A stretch of DNA of 64,000 nucleotides from JBGAHD01 sp044226395 (lineage in GTDB: Bacteria > Pseudomonadota > Gammaproteobacteria > Xanthomonadales > Ahniellaceae), in NCBI GenBank assembly GCA_044226395.1, contig JBGAHD010000002.1, positions 62,001 through 126,000 on the forward strand, read 5' to 3'. Positions within the stretch are counted from its first letter, which is position 1. Every line of letters starts with the position of its first letter. The notes beneath the pieces are model-generated. The model was not told where the DNA came from. It made no database searches and saw only the letters and a program-made list of their open reading frames with translations. Positions 26,165 through 34,982 of the stretch are shown here, one piece after another. Both the position numbers and the translations under genes were made by a program.

Positions 26165-26470
26165 ATGATCGTCTACGAAGTGCGCGCGAGCGTCGAACCG
26201 GAGATCGCCCAGGCTTATCGCGCCTGGTTGGATCCGCACATTCGCGAAATTCTCGGCATTCCCGGTTTCACCGGCGCCGAACTGCTGAGCGAGACCCACG
26301 AGGACGGCCGGCCCGTGTGGACTGTGCGCTATCACCTGCAATCACACGAGGCGCTCGAGGCCTATCTGCGCGATCACGCGCCACGCCTGCGCGCCGATGG
26401 CCAGGCGCGCTTCGGCGATCGCTTCAGCGCGACGCGGCGTGTGATGGAACTGGTGCGCGACTATCCCTGA
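26165..26470 (+). CDS. DUF4286 family small protein
   Basis: A 101-residue cytoplasmic protein, probably a dimeric alpha-beta barrel (ferredoxin-like) fold. It begins MIVYEVRASVEPEIA and contains YRAWLDPHIREILGIPGF and a VRYHLQSHEALEAYL segment, matching DUF4286. The role is unknown, although relatives resemble heme-degrading or monooxygenase-type ABM folds. It ends the three-gene operon and converges on the DUF3106 gene, with 6 bp between stops. Confidence 0.83.
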   Translation: MIVYEVRASVEPEIAQAYRAWLDPHIREILGIPGFTGAELLSETHEDGRPVWTVRYHLQSHEALEAYLRDHAPRLRADGQARFGDRFSATRRVMELVRDYP

Positions 26471-26476
26471 TCGCGG

Positions 26477-27142
26477 TCAGGGCTTGGCGTCGCGCAGGAA
26501 GGCGCCGCGCTGTTCCGGCGGCATCGCGATCAGGCGCTGACGCAGGGCTTCGCGTTCCCACGGCCGCAGTTCGCGCATGCGCAGGCGCAACAGTTGTCGC
26601 TCGTCCGGTGTAAGGCCACGCAGCATCTTCCAGGTTTCGTCGCGCGCCTCGGGCGGCACGCCACGCATCAGCTTGCGGCCTTGGTGCGCGCGCTCGGTGG
26701 CCATCATGCCTTCGAGAAAGGCGCGTCGCTCATCCGGTGACATGGCGTCGAAGCGTTGCTTGAGGCGCTGGCGTTCCTCGGGCGGCAGACCGCGAAAGCG
26801 CTTGAAGCTCTCGCGAATGCGCTGCTGTTGTTCGGGCGGTAGTTGCCGGAACGCGTCGAAGCGGCGACGAATGTCCTGACGCCGTTCCTGCGGCAGCTTT
26901 TGCCACGCGCCGAAGCGCTCGGCGGCGTCGCGTTGTTCCTCGGGCGTCATGCCGACCCAGCGTTGCGCGCCCACGCGCAGGCGTTGCCGCGTGTCCTCGG
27001 GCAAGGCATCCCACTGCGGCGCGAAGGGCGCGAGCACGCGCTGTTCCTCCGGCGGCAGATCGCGCCAGGCAATGCCCTCGGCGCGCGCGGTCGCGGCCGC
27101 GAGCAGCAAGGTCAGGCTAAGGAGAAGGATCAGCGGGCGCAT
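26477..27142 (-). CDS. DUF3106 secreted protein with LPPEERQRL-type repeats
   Basis: A 221-residue exported protein. Start ATG 27142 with AAGGAA about 9 nt upstream precedes a signal peptide (LLLSLTLLLAAATARAE). The mature part is almost entirely short helical repeats of the form LPPEEQxRxxxxxxxFRxLP (for example LPPEEQRVL, LPPEQQQRIRE, LPPEERQRLK), typical of DUF3106 and Spy-like periplasmic helical proteins. It is the last gene of the sigma-factor operon, overlapping the preceding gene by 26 bp. A periplasmic sensor or chaperone role is inference. Confidence 0.83.
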   Translation of the reverse strand: MRPLILLLSLTLLLAAATARAEGIAWRDLPPEEQRVLAPFAPQWDALPEDTRQRLRVGAQRWVGMTPEEQRDAAERFGAWQKLPQERRQDIRRRFDAFRQLPPEQQQRIRESFKRFRGLPPEERQRLKQRFDAMSPDERRAFLEGMMATERAHQGRKLMRGVPPEARDETWKMLRGLTPDERQLLRLRMRELRPWEREALRQRLIAMPPEQRGAFLRDAKP

Positions 27143-27389
27143 CGGGGTGATGTTCCTTGGCATCGGTGGCGGGCGCGCGCGCGTCGCGCGGCGCGTCGTC
27201 CTCGGGGGTCTTTGGCGCCAGCGCGCGCGCGACATCGGCGGGGTCGACGAAACGTCCCTGCGTGTCGCCGAACTCGGCGAGGTAAAGCAACATGTCCATG
27301 CTCGGCGGTTCGACGGGTGGCGGCGCGGGCGCGGCTTCCGCGCGCAGCGCCAGCAACATCAGCCATCCGCCGGCTGTGATTCCAGCCAC
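27117..27389 (-). CDS. Small exported proline-rich protein in the sigma operon
   Basis: A 90-residue protein. GTG 27389 is chosen because GGAG lies 8 nt upstream and it gives a hydrophobic signal-like N-terminus (GGWLMLLALRAEAAPAP). ATG 27359, which overlaps the upstream stop as TGATG, is a possible shorter start. The middle reads MDMLLYLAEFGDTQGRFVDP, and the C-terminus is rich in Pro, Asp and Ala. No family is recognised with certainty. Comparable short genes sit between the putative anti-sigma and DUF3106 genes in related sigma operons, as I recall. The function is unknown. Confidence 0.6.
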   Translation of the reverse strand: MAGITAGGWLMLLALRAEAAPAPPPVEPPSMDMLLYLAEFGDTQGRFVDPADVARALAPKTPEDDAPRDARAPATDAKEHHPDAPADPSP

Positions 27390-27748
27390 GCGTAGAACTC
27401 CAGGTCCTCGTACATATCCAGACTATCGCCGGTGGCGAGAAGATCCAGGTCTTCCTGCTGCACGGACGCCACCGGCGTCGCCAGCGGCGGACTGACCGCG
27501 CCGCGCGGCAACCAGGCCACGGCCATGACCACGCTGGCGGCCGCGGCGAACGCGGCGGGCCAGATCCAGCGACGACGCCATGGCGCGTAGGCTACCTCGG
27601 CCAGCGCGCGTTGACGCGCTTGGTTGAGGCGCGACAGAGTCGCGGCATCGAGCGCGTCGACCGAGGCATCGAGTTCGCGCGCGACGCGCGCGGCCAGGTC
27701 GCGATCGTTCGCGGCGATCTCGTCTTCGGGCGGGCGTGAATCGTTCAT
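27359..27748 (-). CDS. DUF3619-like membrane protein, putative anti-sigma factor
   Basis: A 129-residue protein with a cytoplasmic N-terminus (ARVARELDASVDALDAATLSRLNQARQRAL) and one transmembrane helix (IWPAAFAAAASVVMAVAWL). A short outer segment with a Pro-rich stretch and an acidic end follows. Start ATG 27748 overlaps the sigma factor stop in ATGA; upstream in-frame codons lie inside the sigma gene. By topology and position, a single-pass protein directly after an ECF sigma gene, it is a good anti-sigma candidate. No zinc HxxxCxxC motif is present, so binding would be of another type. Confidence 0.72.
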   Translation of the reverse strand: MNDSRPPEDEIAANDRDLAARVARELDASVDALDAATLSRLNQARQRALAEVAYAPWRRRWIWPAAFAAAASVVMAVAWLPRGAVSPPLATPVASVQQEDLDLLATGDSLDMYEDLEFYAWLESQPADG

Positions 27749-28350
27749 CGCCAATCCTCCAGGCGCGCGCGCAAGGCGGCGAGCGCGCGCGATAAATGAG
27801 TTTTCACGCTGCCCTCGCTGCAGCCCATGGTGGTCGCGGTGGCGGCCACGTCCAAGCCTTCCCACATGCGCCACAGAAAGGCCTGACGTTGTCGCAAGGG
27901 CAATGCGGCGAGCGCGCGGTCGAGGGCCTGTCGTGTTTCGCCATCGGCCATGCGTTGCCAGGGACCGGGTTCGCCGGGGTCTTCGACGCGATCGAGAACG
28001 TCGGCGCCCTCATCATCATCATCATCGTGGCGAGTAAACCAGACCCGCCAACGCTTGCGCACTTGGCCGCGGCGATGAAAATCCAGCAGCCGACTATCGA
28101 GCACGCGATGGAACAGCGGCGCCCAATCCTCGCTCGGCTTGCCGGCGTAATTGCGCACGAACACCAGCATGGCGTCTTGCACCAGTTCGAGCGCGTCGTC
28201 GCGATTGGCCGTGGACAGCTCGGCCATGCGCAAGGCGCGCCGCTCGACGTCGCGCAAAAAGCGATCCAGCGCCGCCTGTCGCGCCGCGGTGGTTGGTTCG
28301 GGGCGCTCCAGCACCGGCAAACTCGACAAATCGACCCTCGCAGTCGTCAT
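27745..28350 (-). CDS. ECF-type RNA polymerase sigma factor
   Basis: A 201-residue sigma factor (start ATG 28350; GTG 28359 is possible). Region 2 contains RDDALELVQDAMLVFVRNY with the expected acidic residues, then LFHRVLDSRLLDFHRR. Region 4 contains LPLRQRQAFLWRMWEGLDVAATATTMGCSEGSVKTHLSRAL. The inter-domain linker carries a run of five Asp encoded by repeated GAT. Four genes in this direction overlap end to end. An inverted repeat covers the start codon, suggesting regulation at that point. Confidence 0.88.
   Translation of the reverse strand: MTTARVDLSSLPVLERPEPTTAARQAALDRFLRDVERRALRMAELSTANRDDALELVQDAMLVFVRNYAGKPSEDWAPLFHRVLDSRLLDFHRRGQVRKRWRVWFTRHDDDDDEGADVLDRVEDPGEPGPWQRMADGETRQALDRALAALPLRQRQAFLWRMWEGLDVAATATTMGCSEGSVKTHLSRALAALRARLEDWR
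28011..28026. repeat. (CAT)5 microsatellite in the sigma-factor linker
   Basis: Five exact CAT units plus one base. On the coding strand they read as GAT codons for a poly-Asp tract between sigma regions 2 and 4. Expansion or contraction would change the linker length without shifting frame. Confidence 0.7.
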
Positions 28351-28362
28351 TGTGTGCACAAT
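28349..28362. promoter_or_regulatory. Inverted repeat over the ECF sigma start codon
   Basis: ATTGTG-TG-CACAAT, 6-bp perfect arms, overlapping the ATG at 28350. It could be an operator or a short RNA hairpin masking the start. A second dyad (GGCTGT-AC-ACAGCC) is at 28450-28463. Confidence 0.3.
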
Positions 28363-28644
28363 CGCGCCGTCAAATCAGCGGCTTCCGAGGGGATTCAACG
28401 CGCCAGTAGCGACCCGGTTGACCGCTTGGCGGATCGGGCTTGACAGGGCGGCTGTACACAGCCCCGTGCGTTTGGCAACAAATCGGTCACGGATAGTAAG
28501 AATTGCTGAACCCATGCCCCGGAAGTTCGCTCTAATACCATGATTACATTGATTTTTGTCGTCATGGCTAAATTTTGACCATAGAGGCTCGGAACGCGCT
28601 GGAGCGCCGCTTTCGGGGCCGTGCCGACCCCGCCATCCACAGAG

Positions 28645-28667
28645 TTATCCACAGCTCTTGTGGATAA
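28645..28667. promoter_or_regulatory. Two perfect DnaA boxes in inverted orientation
   Basis: TTATCCACA (28645-28653) and TGTGGATAA (28659-28667) are both exact matches to the DnaA box and face each other across 5 bp. A weaker CCATCCACA lies at 28633-28641. The intergenic stretch 28351-28779 between the sigma operon and priA contains a conspicuously AT-rich part at about 28530-28580. This could be a DnaA-controlled promoter or a DnaA-titrating site. An origin is possible, but dnaA is not adjacent. Confidence 0.6.
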
Positions 28668-28705
28668 GCACAAAAGCCCATTTCGATTAGCAGCTTAGGG
28701 CGTAT

Positions 28706-28725
28706 TCTTGAGGAAATTCTCAAGA
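28706..28725. promoter_or_regulatory. Inverted repeat upstream of priA
   Basis: TCTTGAG-GAAATT-CTCAAGA, 7-bp perfect arms with a 6-bp AT-rich centre, 54 bp before the priA start. The layout resembles a repressor operator. Which protein binds is unknown. Confidence 0.35.
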
Positions 28726-28779
28726 GTGACGGAATCTGGGCGCCGAGCACGCATCGAAGCCCCTTAGACTTGCCGGCCC

Positions 28780-30969
<2,190 letters not shown>

Positions 30970-31068
30970 GCGCGCGCGCTTGATGCTCGATGGCTCGCGA
31001 CGCGAGAGCGTGGATTGTCGTGGCTTCCGGACTACGCCGCGCGTTTGAGTTCGCGCGCGCCAAATGAA

Positions 31069-31090
31069 AAGGGCCCCGATCGGGGCCCTT
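31069..31090. terminator. Bidirectional terminator between priA and rpoH
   Basis: A perfect 22-bp palindrome (AAGGGCCCCGAT and its complement), preceded by GAAAA and followed by CTCAA, between the convergent priA and rpoH genes. Confidence 0.75.
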
Positions 31091-31112
31091 CTCAATTCAA
31101 CGCTTGCGCGAA

Positions 31113-31970
31113 TCAGGCCGCGAACAAGGCCCGAATCTTCTTCATCGCGTTCGCCTCGATCTGACGGATGCGCTCGGCGGAAACGCCGTACTCATCGGCC
31201 AGATCCTGCAGCGTGACCTTGTCCTCGTCCAACCAGCGGCGACGGATGATGTCGCGCGAACGCTGATCGAGCTTGGCCATGCCGCGGGTCAAGACTTCGA
31301 GCTGATGACCGTCTTCTTCCGCGGTCTCGATGCTCTCGTCCGGGCTCGCGCCCGAGTCGACCAGGAAGGCCACCGGCGCCGGCCGCGCGTCCTCGTCGGA
31401 CTCGTTGGACGCGTCGAAGGCGACGTCCTGACCGTTGAGGCGCGATTCCATCTCGCGCACCGTGGCTTCGGGCACGCCGAGATCCTTGGCGACCGCGCGC
31501 ACTTCCTCGGCGTTCAACCAGCCCAGGCGCTTCTTCGACTTGCGCAAGTTGAAGAACAGCTTGCGCTGCGCCTTGGTGGTGGCGACCTTGACGATGCGCC
31601 AGTTACGCAGGATGAACTCGTGCATTTCCGCGCGAATCCAGTGCACGGCGAAGGACACCAGGCGCACGCCCTGTTCGGGGTCGAAGCGCTTGACCGCCTT
31701 CATCAGGCCGATGTTGCCCTCCTGCACGAGGTCGCTCATTTGCAGGCCGTAGCCTTGATAGCCGCGCGCCACGTGCACCACGAAACGCAGATGCGACAAC
31801 ACCAGCTTCTTCGCGGCATCGAGATCATCGTCGCGACGAAAACGCTGGGCGAGCGCCTGCTCATCCTCGGCCGTCAGCATGGGCACCTGATTGACCGCGT
31901 AGATGTACTGGTCAAGGCTGCCCAGCGCGCTGGGGATGGGAAGATTGTTGGCAACCAGTGCCTGGCTCAT
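31113..31970 (-). CDS. rpoH: Heat-shock sigma factor RpoH (sigma-32)
   Basis: A 285-residue alternative sigma factor directing heat-shock transcription. Start ATG 31970 has AGAGG 6 nt upstream. The longer in-frame extension reads through the promoter and CIRCE element and is rejected. Region 2 has LRFVVHVARGYQGYGLQMSDLVQEGNIGLMKAVKRFDP. The RpoH box characteristic of this sigma is present (QRKLFFNLRK). Region 4 has VTLQDLADEYGVSAERIRQIE. The E. coli order ftsY-ftsE-ftsX-rpoH is loosely kept here, with ftsEX 4 kb upstream on the same strand. A CIRCE element overlaps its promoter. Confidence 0.97.
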   Translation of the reverse strand: MSQALVANNLPIPSALGSLDQYIYAVNQVPMLTAEDEQALAQRFRRDDDLDAAKKLVLSHLRFVVHVARGYQGYGLQMSDLVQEGNIGLMKAVKRFDPEQGVRLVSFAVHWIRAEMHEFILRNWRIVKVATTKAQRKLFFNLRKSKKRLGWLNAEEVRAVAKDLGVPEATVREMESRLNGQDVAFDASNESDEDARPAPVAFLVDSGASPDESIETAEEDGHQLEVLTRGMAKLDQRSRDIIRRRWLDEDKVTLQDLADEYGVSAERIRQIEANAMKKIRALFAA

Positions 31971-31996
31971 GGATACCTCTCCATCGGACGGTGCCG

Positions 31997-32026
31997 ATCT
32001 TAGCACTCGGTCGCTTGGAGTGCTAA
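31997..32026 (-). promoter_or_regulatory. CIRCE element overlapping the rpoH promoter
   Basis: TTAGCACTC at 32000-32008, a 9-bp spacer, then GAGTGCTAA at 32018-32026, an exact match to the CIRCE consensus bound by the repressor HrcA. On the rpoH strand TTAGCA (32026-32021) reads as a -35 and TAAGAT (32002-31997) as a -10, spaced 18 bp. Bound HrcA would therefore cover the promoter. The rpoH start codon is about 30 bp downstream. Confidence 0.9.
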
Positions 32027-32082
32027 AGGCGCGGGAAGTTCCCGACCACAACTTACTGTTTTTCTTGAATTTCGTGGTCATT

Positions 32083-33057
32083 TCAGGCTCCTGGCAGCGT
32101 AGTGGCGGGCTTGTCTTTCGGCGGGATCGCCAGGCTCAGGGCCACCGAGGCCGCGAGAATGGCGCCCACGGTCGCGAGCGACCAGAACGGCGGCACCTTG
32201 AACAGGTCGACGATCAGCATCTTGGTGCCGACGAAGACCAGAACGATGGCCAGGCCATAGCTGAGCAGATGAAAGCGCTCGCGCATGTCGGCCAGCAGGA
32301 AGTACAGGGCGCGCAGGCCCAGAATGGCGAAGATGTTGGCCGTCATCACCACGAAGGGATCCTCGGTGATGGCGTAGATCGCGGGAATCGAATCCACGGC
32401 GAAGATCACGTCGGTGATCGCCACCAGGATCATCACCGCGAACAACGGCGTGAACCAACGCTTGCCCTGCTCGATGTAGGTGAACGCCTCGCCGCGCAAC
32501 TCGCGCGAGATGTTCATGTGTCCGCGCATCCAGCGCAGCACCGGGTTGCGTTCGAAGTCGGGCGCGGCGTCGGCGAAGATCAGCATCTTCACGCCGGTCA
32601 CCAGCAGGAACAGACCGAACAGATACAACACCCAATGGAAGCGCGCGATCAGGATCGCGCCGAGCAAGATCATGATCGCGCGCAACACGATCGCGCCGAT
32701 CACGCCCAGCACCAGCACGCGCTTTTGCGACGCCGCGGGCACCCCAAAGTAGGTGAAGATCATCAGGAACACGAAGATGTTGTCGACCGACAACGACTTC
32801 TCGATCAGATAACCGGTCAGGAACTCGGTCGCCTTCTGATTGGCCACCGCGCGACCCATGTCGCCATCGAGGTACCACCACAGCAGGCCGCAGAACACGC
32901 CGGCCGCCGCGACCCAGATCATCGACCAGCCCAAGGCTTCGCGCGTGGACACCTTGTGCGGACCTTGCGCCCGCAGCACCACCAAATCGATCACGAGCGC
33001 GATCACGACGAACGCCGCGAAGCCCGCCCACATCCACCACTCACCAATCGTCTGCAT
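32083..33057 (-). CDS. TerC/Alx family manganese exporter-like membrane protein
   Basis: A 324-residue inner-membrane protein with about nine helices. TerC signatures are clear: EKSLSVDNIFVFLMIFTYF with the acidic SVDN motif, and the second half VAITDVIFAVDSIPAIYAIT with FAVDSIP. In E. coli the homologue Alx is a manganese exporter controlled by a yybP-ykoY riboswitch, and the same riboswitch class lies upstream here. Start ATG 33057 has GGAG/AAGGG upstream. An extended reading frame into the leader is rejected. A role in Mn2+ homeostasis is strongly supported by the leader. Confidence 0.93.
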   Translation of the reverse strand: MQTIGEWWMWAGFAAFVVIALVIDLVVLRAQGPHKVSTREALGWSMIWVAAAGVFCGLLWWYLDGDMGRAVANQKATEFLTGYLIEKSLSVDNIFVFLMIFTYFGVPAASQKRVLVLGVIGAIVLRAIMILLGAILIARFHWVLYLFGLFLLVTGVKMLIFADAAPDFERNPVLRWMRGHMNISRELRGEAFTYIEQGKRWFTPLFAVMILVAITDVIFAVDSIPAIYAITEDPFVVMTANIFAILGLRALYFLLADMRERFHLLSYGLAIVLVFVGTKMLIVDLFKVPPFWSLATVGAILAASVALSLAIPPKDKPATTLPGA

Positions 33058-33130
33058 AGCCCTTCTCCGCCCGTTGACGCGAAGCGGGGGCCCCAAAACG
33101 CAAGAGGCCCACCGCGCCGTAGGCGAGGCA

Positions 33131-33292
33131 GGCCTCGAATTTCGGGCAAGCCTTACCGCCAACGGCGGCAAGGTCTCGCCCACGACACGAGAGTTTGGAC
33201 TCTCGTGTGCCCACAGGACCGGGATTTCTCCGTATTGACGATCCTGTGGCTCGAACCGCGCGTTCCGCGCGCCAGTTCGCGAGCTACTCCCC
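33131..33292 (-). promoter_or_regulatory. yybP-ykoY manganese riboswitch upstream of terC
   Basis: On the minus strand the leader shows the class landmarks in order: GGGGAGTAGC (33292-33283), CGTCAATAC, a long helix GACACGAGAG / CTCTCGTG, GAGACCTTGCC (33177-33167) and GGTAAGGCTTGCCC (33157-33144). The two metal-binding internal loops are the GGGGAGTAGC and GAGACCTTGCC elements. Downstream, GAGGCC (33136-33131) can pair with GGCCTC at 33108-33103, a possible expression platform that would reach toward the terC ribosome site. Known members sense Mn2+ and regulate TerC/Alx genes. Confidence 0.85.
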
Positions 33293-33337
33293 TTGCGATG
33301 CTTCGCAAAGTGCCCGCGTGATCCGCGAGCGGGAGTG

Positions 33338-33366
33338 AATATACGATGACTTGAGGCTCATGGGAA
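33338..33366 (-). promoter_or_regulatory. Candidate promoter of the riboswitch-terC transcript
   Basis: TATATT (33343-33338) with TTCCCA (33366-33361) 17 bp upstream, just before the riboswitch and overlapping the 3' end of ung. Good -10, weaker -35. Confidence 0.45.
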
Positions 33367-34065
33367 GACGAGGCTGGCGCGTGGCGGCAAACGCCAGTCG
33401 ATCGCGGTCTGGCCGTGTTCTTCCAGCCAGTGATTGGCGCGTGAAAAGTGCTTGCAGCCCAGGAATCCGCGGTGCGCCGACAGCGGCGAGGGGTGCGGCG
33501 CCTTGAGCACGTGATGACGACGTGAATCGACGATGCGCCCCTTGGCCTGCGCCGGCGATCCCCACAACAGAAACACCAGATCCTGACGCTCGCGATTGAG
33601 CGCATCGACAATCGCGTCGGTGAACGCCTCCCAGCCCTTGCCGTGATGCGAGCCCGCGAGCCCGCGCTCGACCGTGAGCACGGCATTGAGCAACAACACG
33701 CCTTGCCGCGCCCAAGGCAAAAGACACCCGTGATCGGGCCGTGGGATGCCGAGATCGCTGTCGATCTCGTTGAAGATGTTCTGAAGCGACGGCGGCGCGG
33801 GCACGCCCGGCATCACCGAGAAACACAATCCATGCGCCTGCCCGGGACCGTGATACGGATCCTGGCCGAGGATCACGACCTTGACCTGATCGAAGGGCGT
33901 GGCGTCGAGCGCCGCGAAGATTTTCGGCCCGGGCGGAAAGATTTGCTTGCCCGCGCGCTTTTCGGCCAGCAGGAACTCGCGCAGCTCGATCATGCCCGGC
34001 GTGTCGAACAAGTGGCCGACCCGCGCCTTCCAGCCGGGTTCGAGTTTGACCCTGTCCTCGCTCAC
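33358..34065 (-). CDS. ung: Uracil-DNA glycosylase
   Basis: A 235-residue family 1 uracil-DNA glycosylase that removes uracil from DNA in base excision repair. The water-activating motif GQDPYHG has catalytic Asp69. LLLNAVLTVERG and the His-containing loop HPSPLSAHRGF are intact. Length matches the family. It overlaps the upstream dual-receiver gene by ATGA and is probably the last gene of a long transcription unit. Confidence 0.97.
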   Translation of the reverse strand: MSEDRVKLEPGWKARVGHLFDTPGMIELREFLLAEKRAGKQIFPPGPKIFAALDATPFDQVKVVILGQDPYHGPGQAHGLCFSVMPGVPAPPSLQNIFNEIDSDLGIPRPDHGCLLPWARQGVLLLNAVLTVERGLAGSHHGKGWEAFTDAIVDALNRERQDLVFLLWGSPAQAKGRIVDSRRHHVLKAPHPSPLSAHRGFLGCKHFSRANHWLEEHGQTAIDWRLPPRASLVFP

Positions 34066-34931
34066 GAAGTGGCGCTGACGGTGCTGAAGACTTCGGTCTG
34101 CGTGCGCCGGCGATTCTGTGCCACGCGCAGCTGGAACATGAGCTTGGTGATCAGCAGGCGTTCCTCGACCGGCTTGTGCACCAGATCGTTGGCGCCGGCG
34201 CGCAGCAGCGCCGCTTGATTGCGCGGATTGTCGTCGGCGGTCATCACCAGCACGGGCAGATCGCCGCGCGAGAAGCCGTACTCGCCGCGCAGTTTCTCCA
34301 GCAGTTCCTTGCCGGTGAGTCCGCCCTTCAAGTACACGTCGGTGAGCACTACGTCCGCCGGCGGTCGATGCACGGCCTTGGCCGTGTCGATCAAGGCGAG
34401 CGCGTCCTCGACGCTGGTGACGTGATTGACCGTCAGGCCGTATTTTTCCAGCATGCGGCGCGTGGCCAGGGCCACGACCTTGGAATCCTCGACGTAGAGC
34501 ACTTCGCCCGAGGCGCGCGGCGACGGCGCGATATAGCCCTGGATGAACTGCGCGAGCGCCGTGAGCCCCAACGACTTGTCGAAATAATCGGTGACGTCGG
34601 CGGTGAAGCCGCCGCGATCGGTCAGGCGCTCATTGACGCTGCCCGACACCACGATGATCGGAATGTAGGCCTGCGGCGCGTGCTCGCGCACGTAGCGCGC
34701 GAGCTCGAGGCCATCGCCATCGGGCAATTGCAGGGCCAGGGTGACCAAGTCGACGATGCCGGCCTCGAGGTTCTTGCGCGCCTCGGCCGCGGTTTCGCAA
34801 GGCAACACGACCGCGTTGGGCAACTCGGCCTTGAGCATCTGTTCGATGAGCTTGCGCGTGACCTTGGAGCCGTCGACCACCATCACGCGCGGCTCATCAC
34901 TGCTGATGTGGCGGGTGAGTTGAGCTTCCAC
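34062..34931 (-). CDS. Tandem receiver-domain response regulator, first receiver degenerate
   Basis: A 289-residue protein with two CheY-like receivers and no output domain. Receiver 1 (about residues 14-130) has VMVVDGSKVT, but its phosphorylation site reads VTLALQLPDGDG, with Ala where Asp is expected. Receiver 2 (about 145-285) has VLYVEDSKVV, the phosphoacceptor Asp in VVLTDVYLKGG, a Thr in VMTADDN and Lys in LVHKPVEE. So only the second domain can be phosphorylated in the usual way. Related stand-alone proteins relay phosphate or bind partner proteins. The gene follows ftsX by 51 bp and is coupled to ung. Confidence 0.85.
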   Translation of the reverse strand: MEAQLTRHISSDEPRVMVVDGSKVTRKLIEQMLKAELPNAVVLPCETAAEARKNLEAGIVDLVTLALQLPDGDGLELARYVREHAPQAYIPIIVVSGSVNERLTDRGGFTADVTDYFDKSLGLTALAQFIQGYIAPSPRASGEVLYVEDSKVVALATRRMLEKYGLTVNHVTSVEDALALIDTAKAVHRPPADVVLTDVYLKGGLTGKELLEKLRGEYGFSRGDLPVLVMTADDNPRNQAALLRAGANDLVHKPVEERLLITKLMFQLRVAQNRRRTQTEVFSTVSATS

Positions 34932-34982
34932 GCTGTTGTGCCTTCCCTCCGAAGACGCGACGCATCGCCGCGTGACTCGAAC

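Noticed and set aside
28351..28779. Calling this gap the chromosomal origin
   Set aside because: There are two perfect DnaA boxes and one weak one, and dnaA, dnaN and rpmH are not nearby. The data support only a DnaA-binding site.
31971..32081. A longer RpoH starting at 32081
   Set aside because: The extension reads through the CIRCE element and promoter, and ATG 31970 has a good ribosome site and the normal family N-terminus.
33131..33292. A tRNA-like look (GGTTCGAGCC and a long hairpin) upstream of terC
   Set aside because: The strand, order of conserved blocks and position before a TerC gene fit the yybP-ykoY riboswitch; no cloverleaf or anticodon arm can be drawn.
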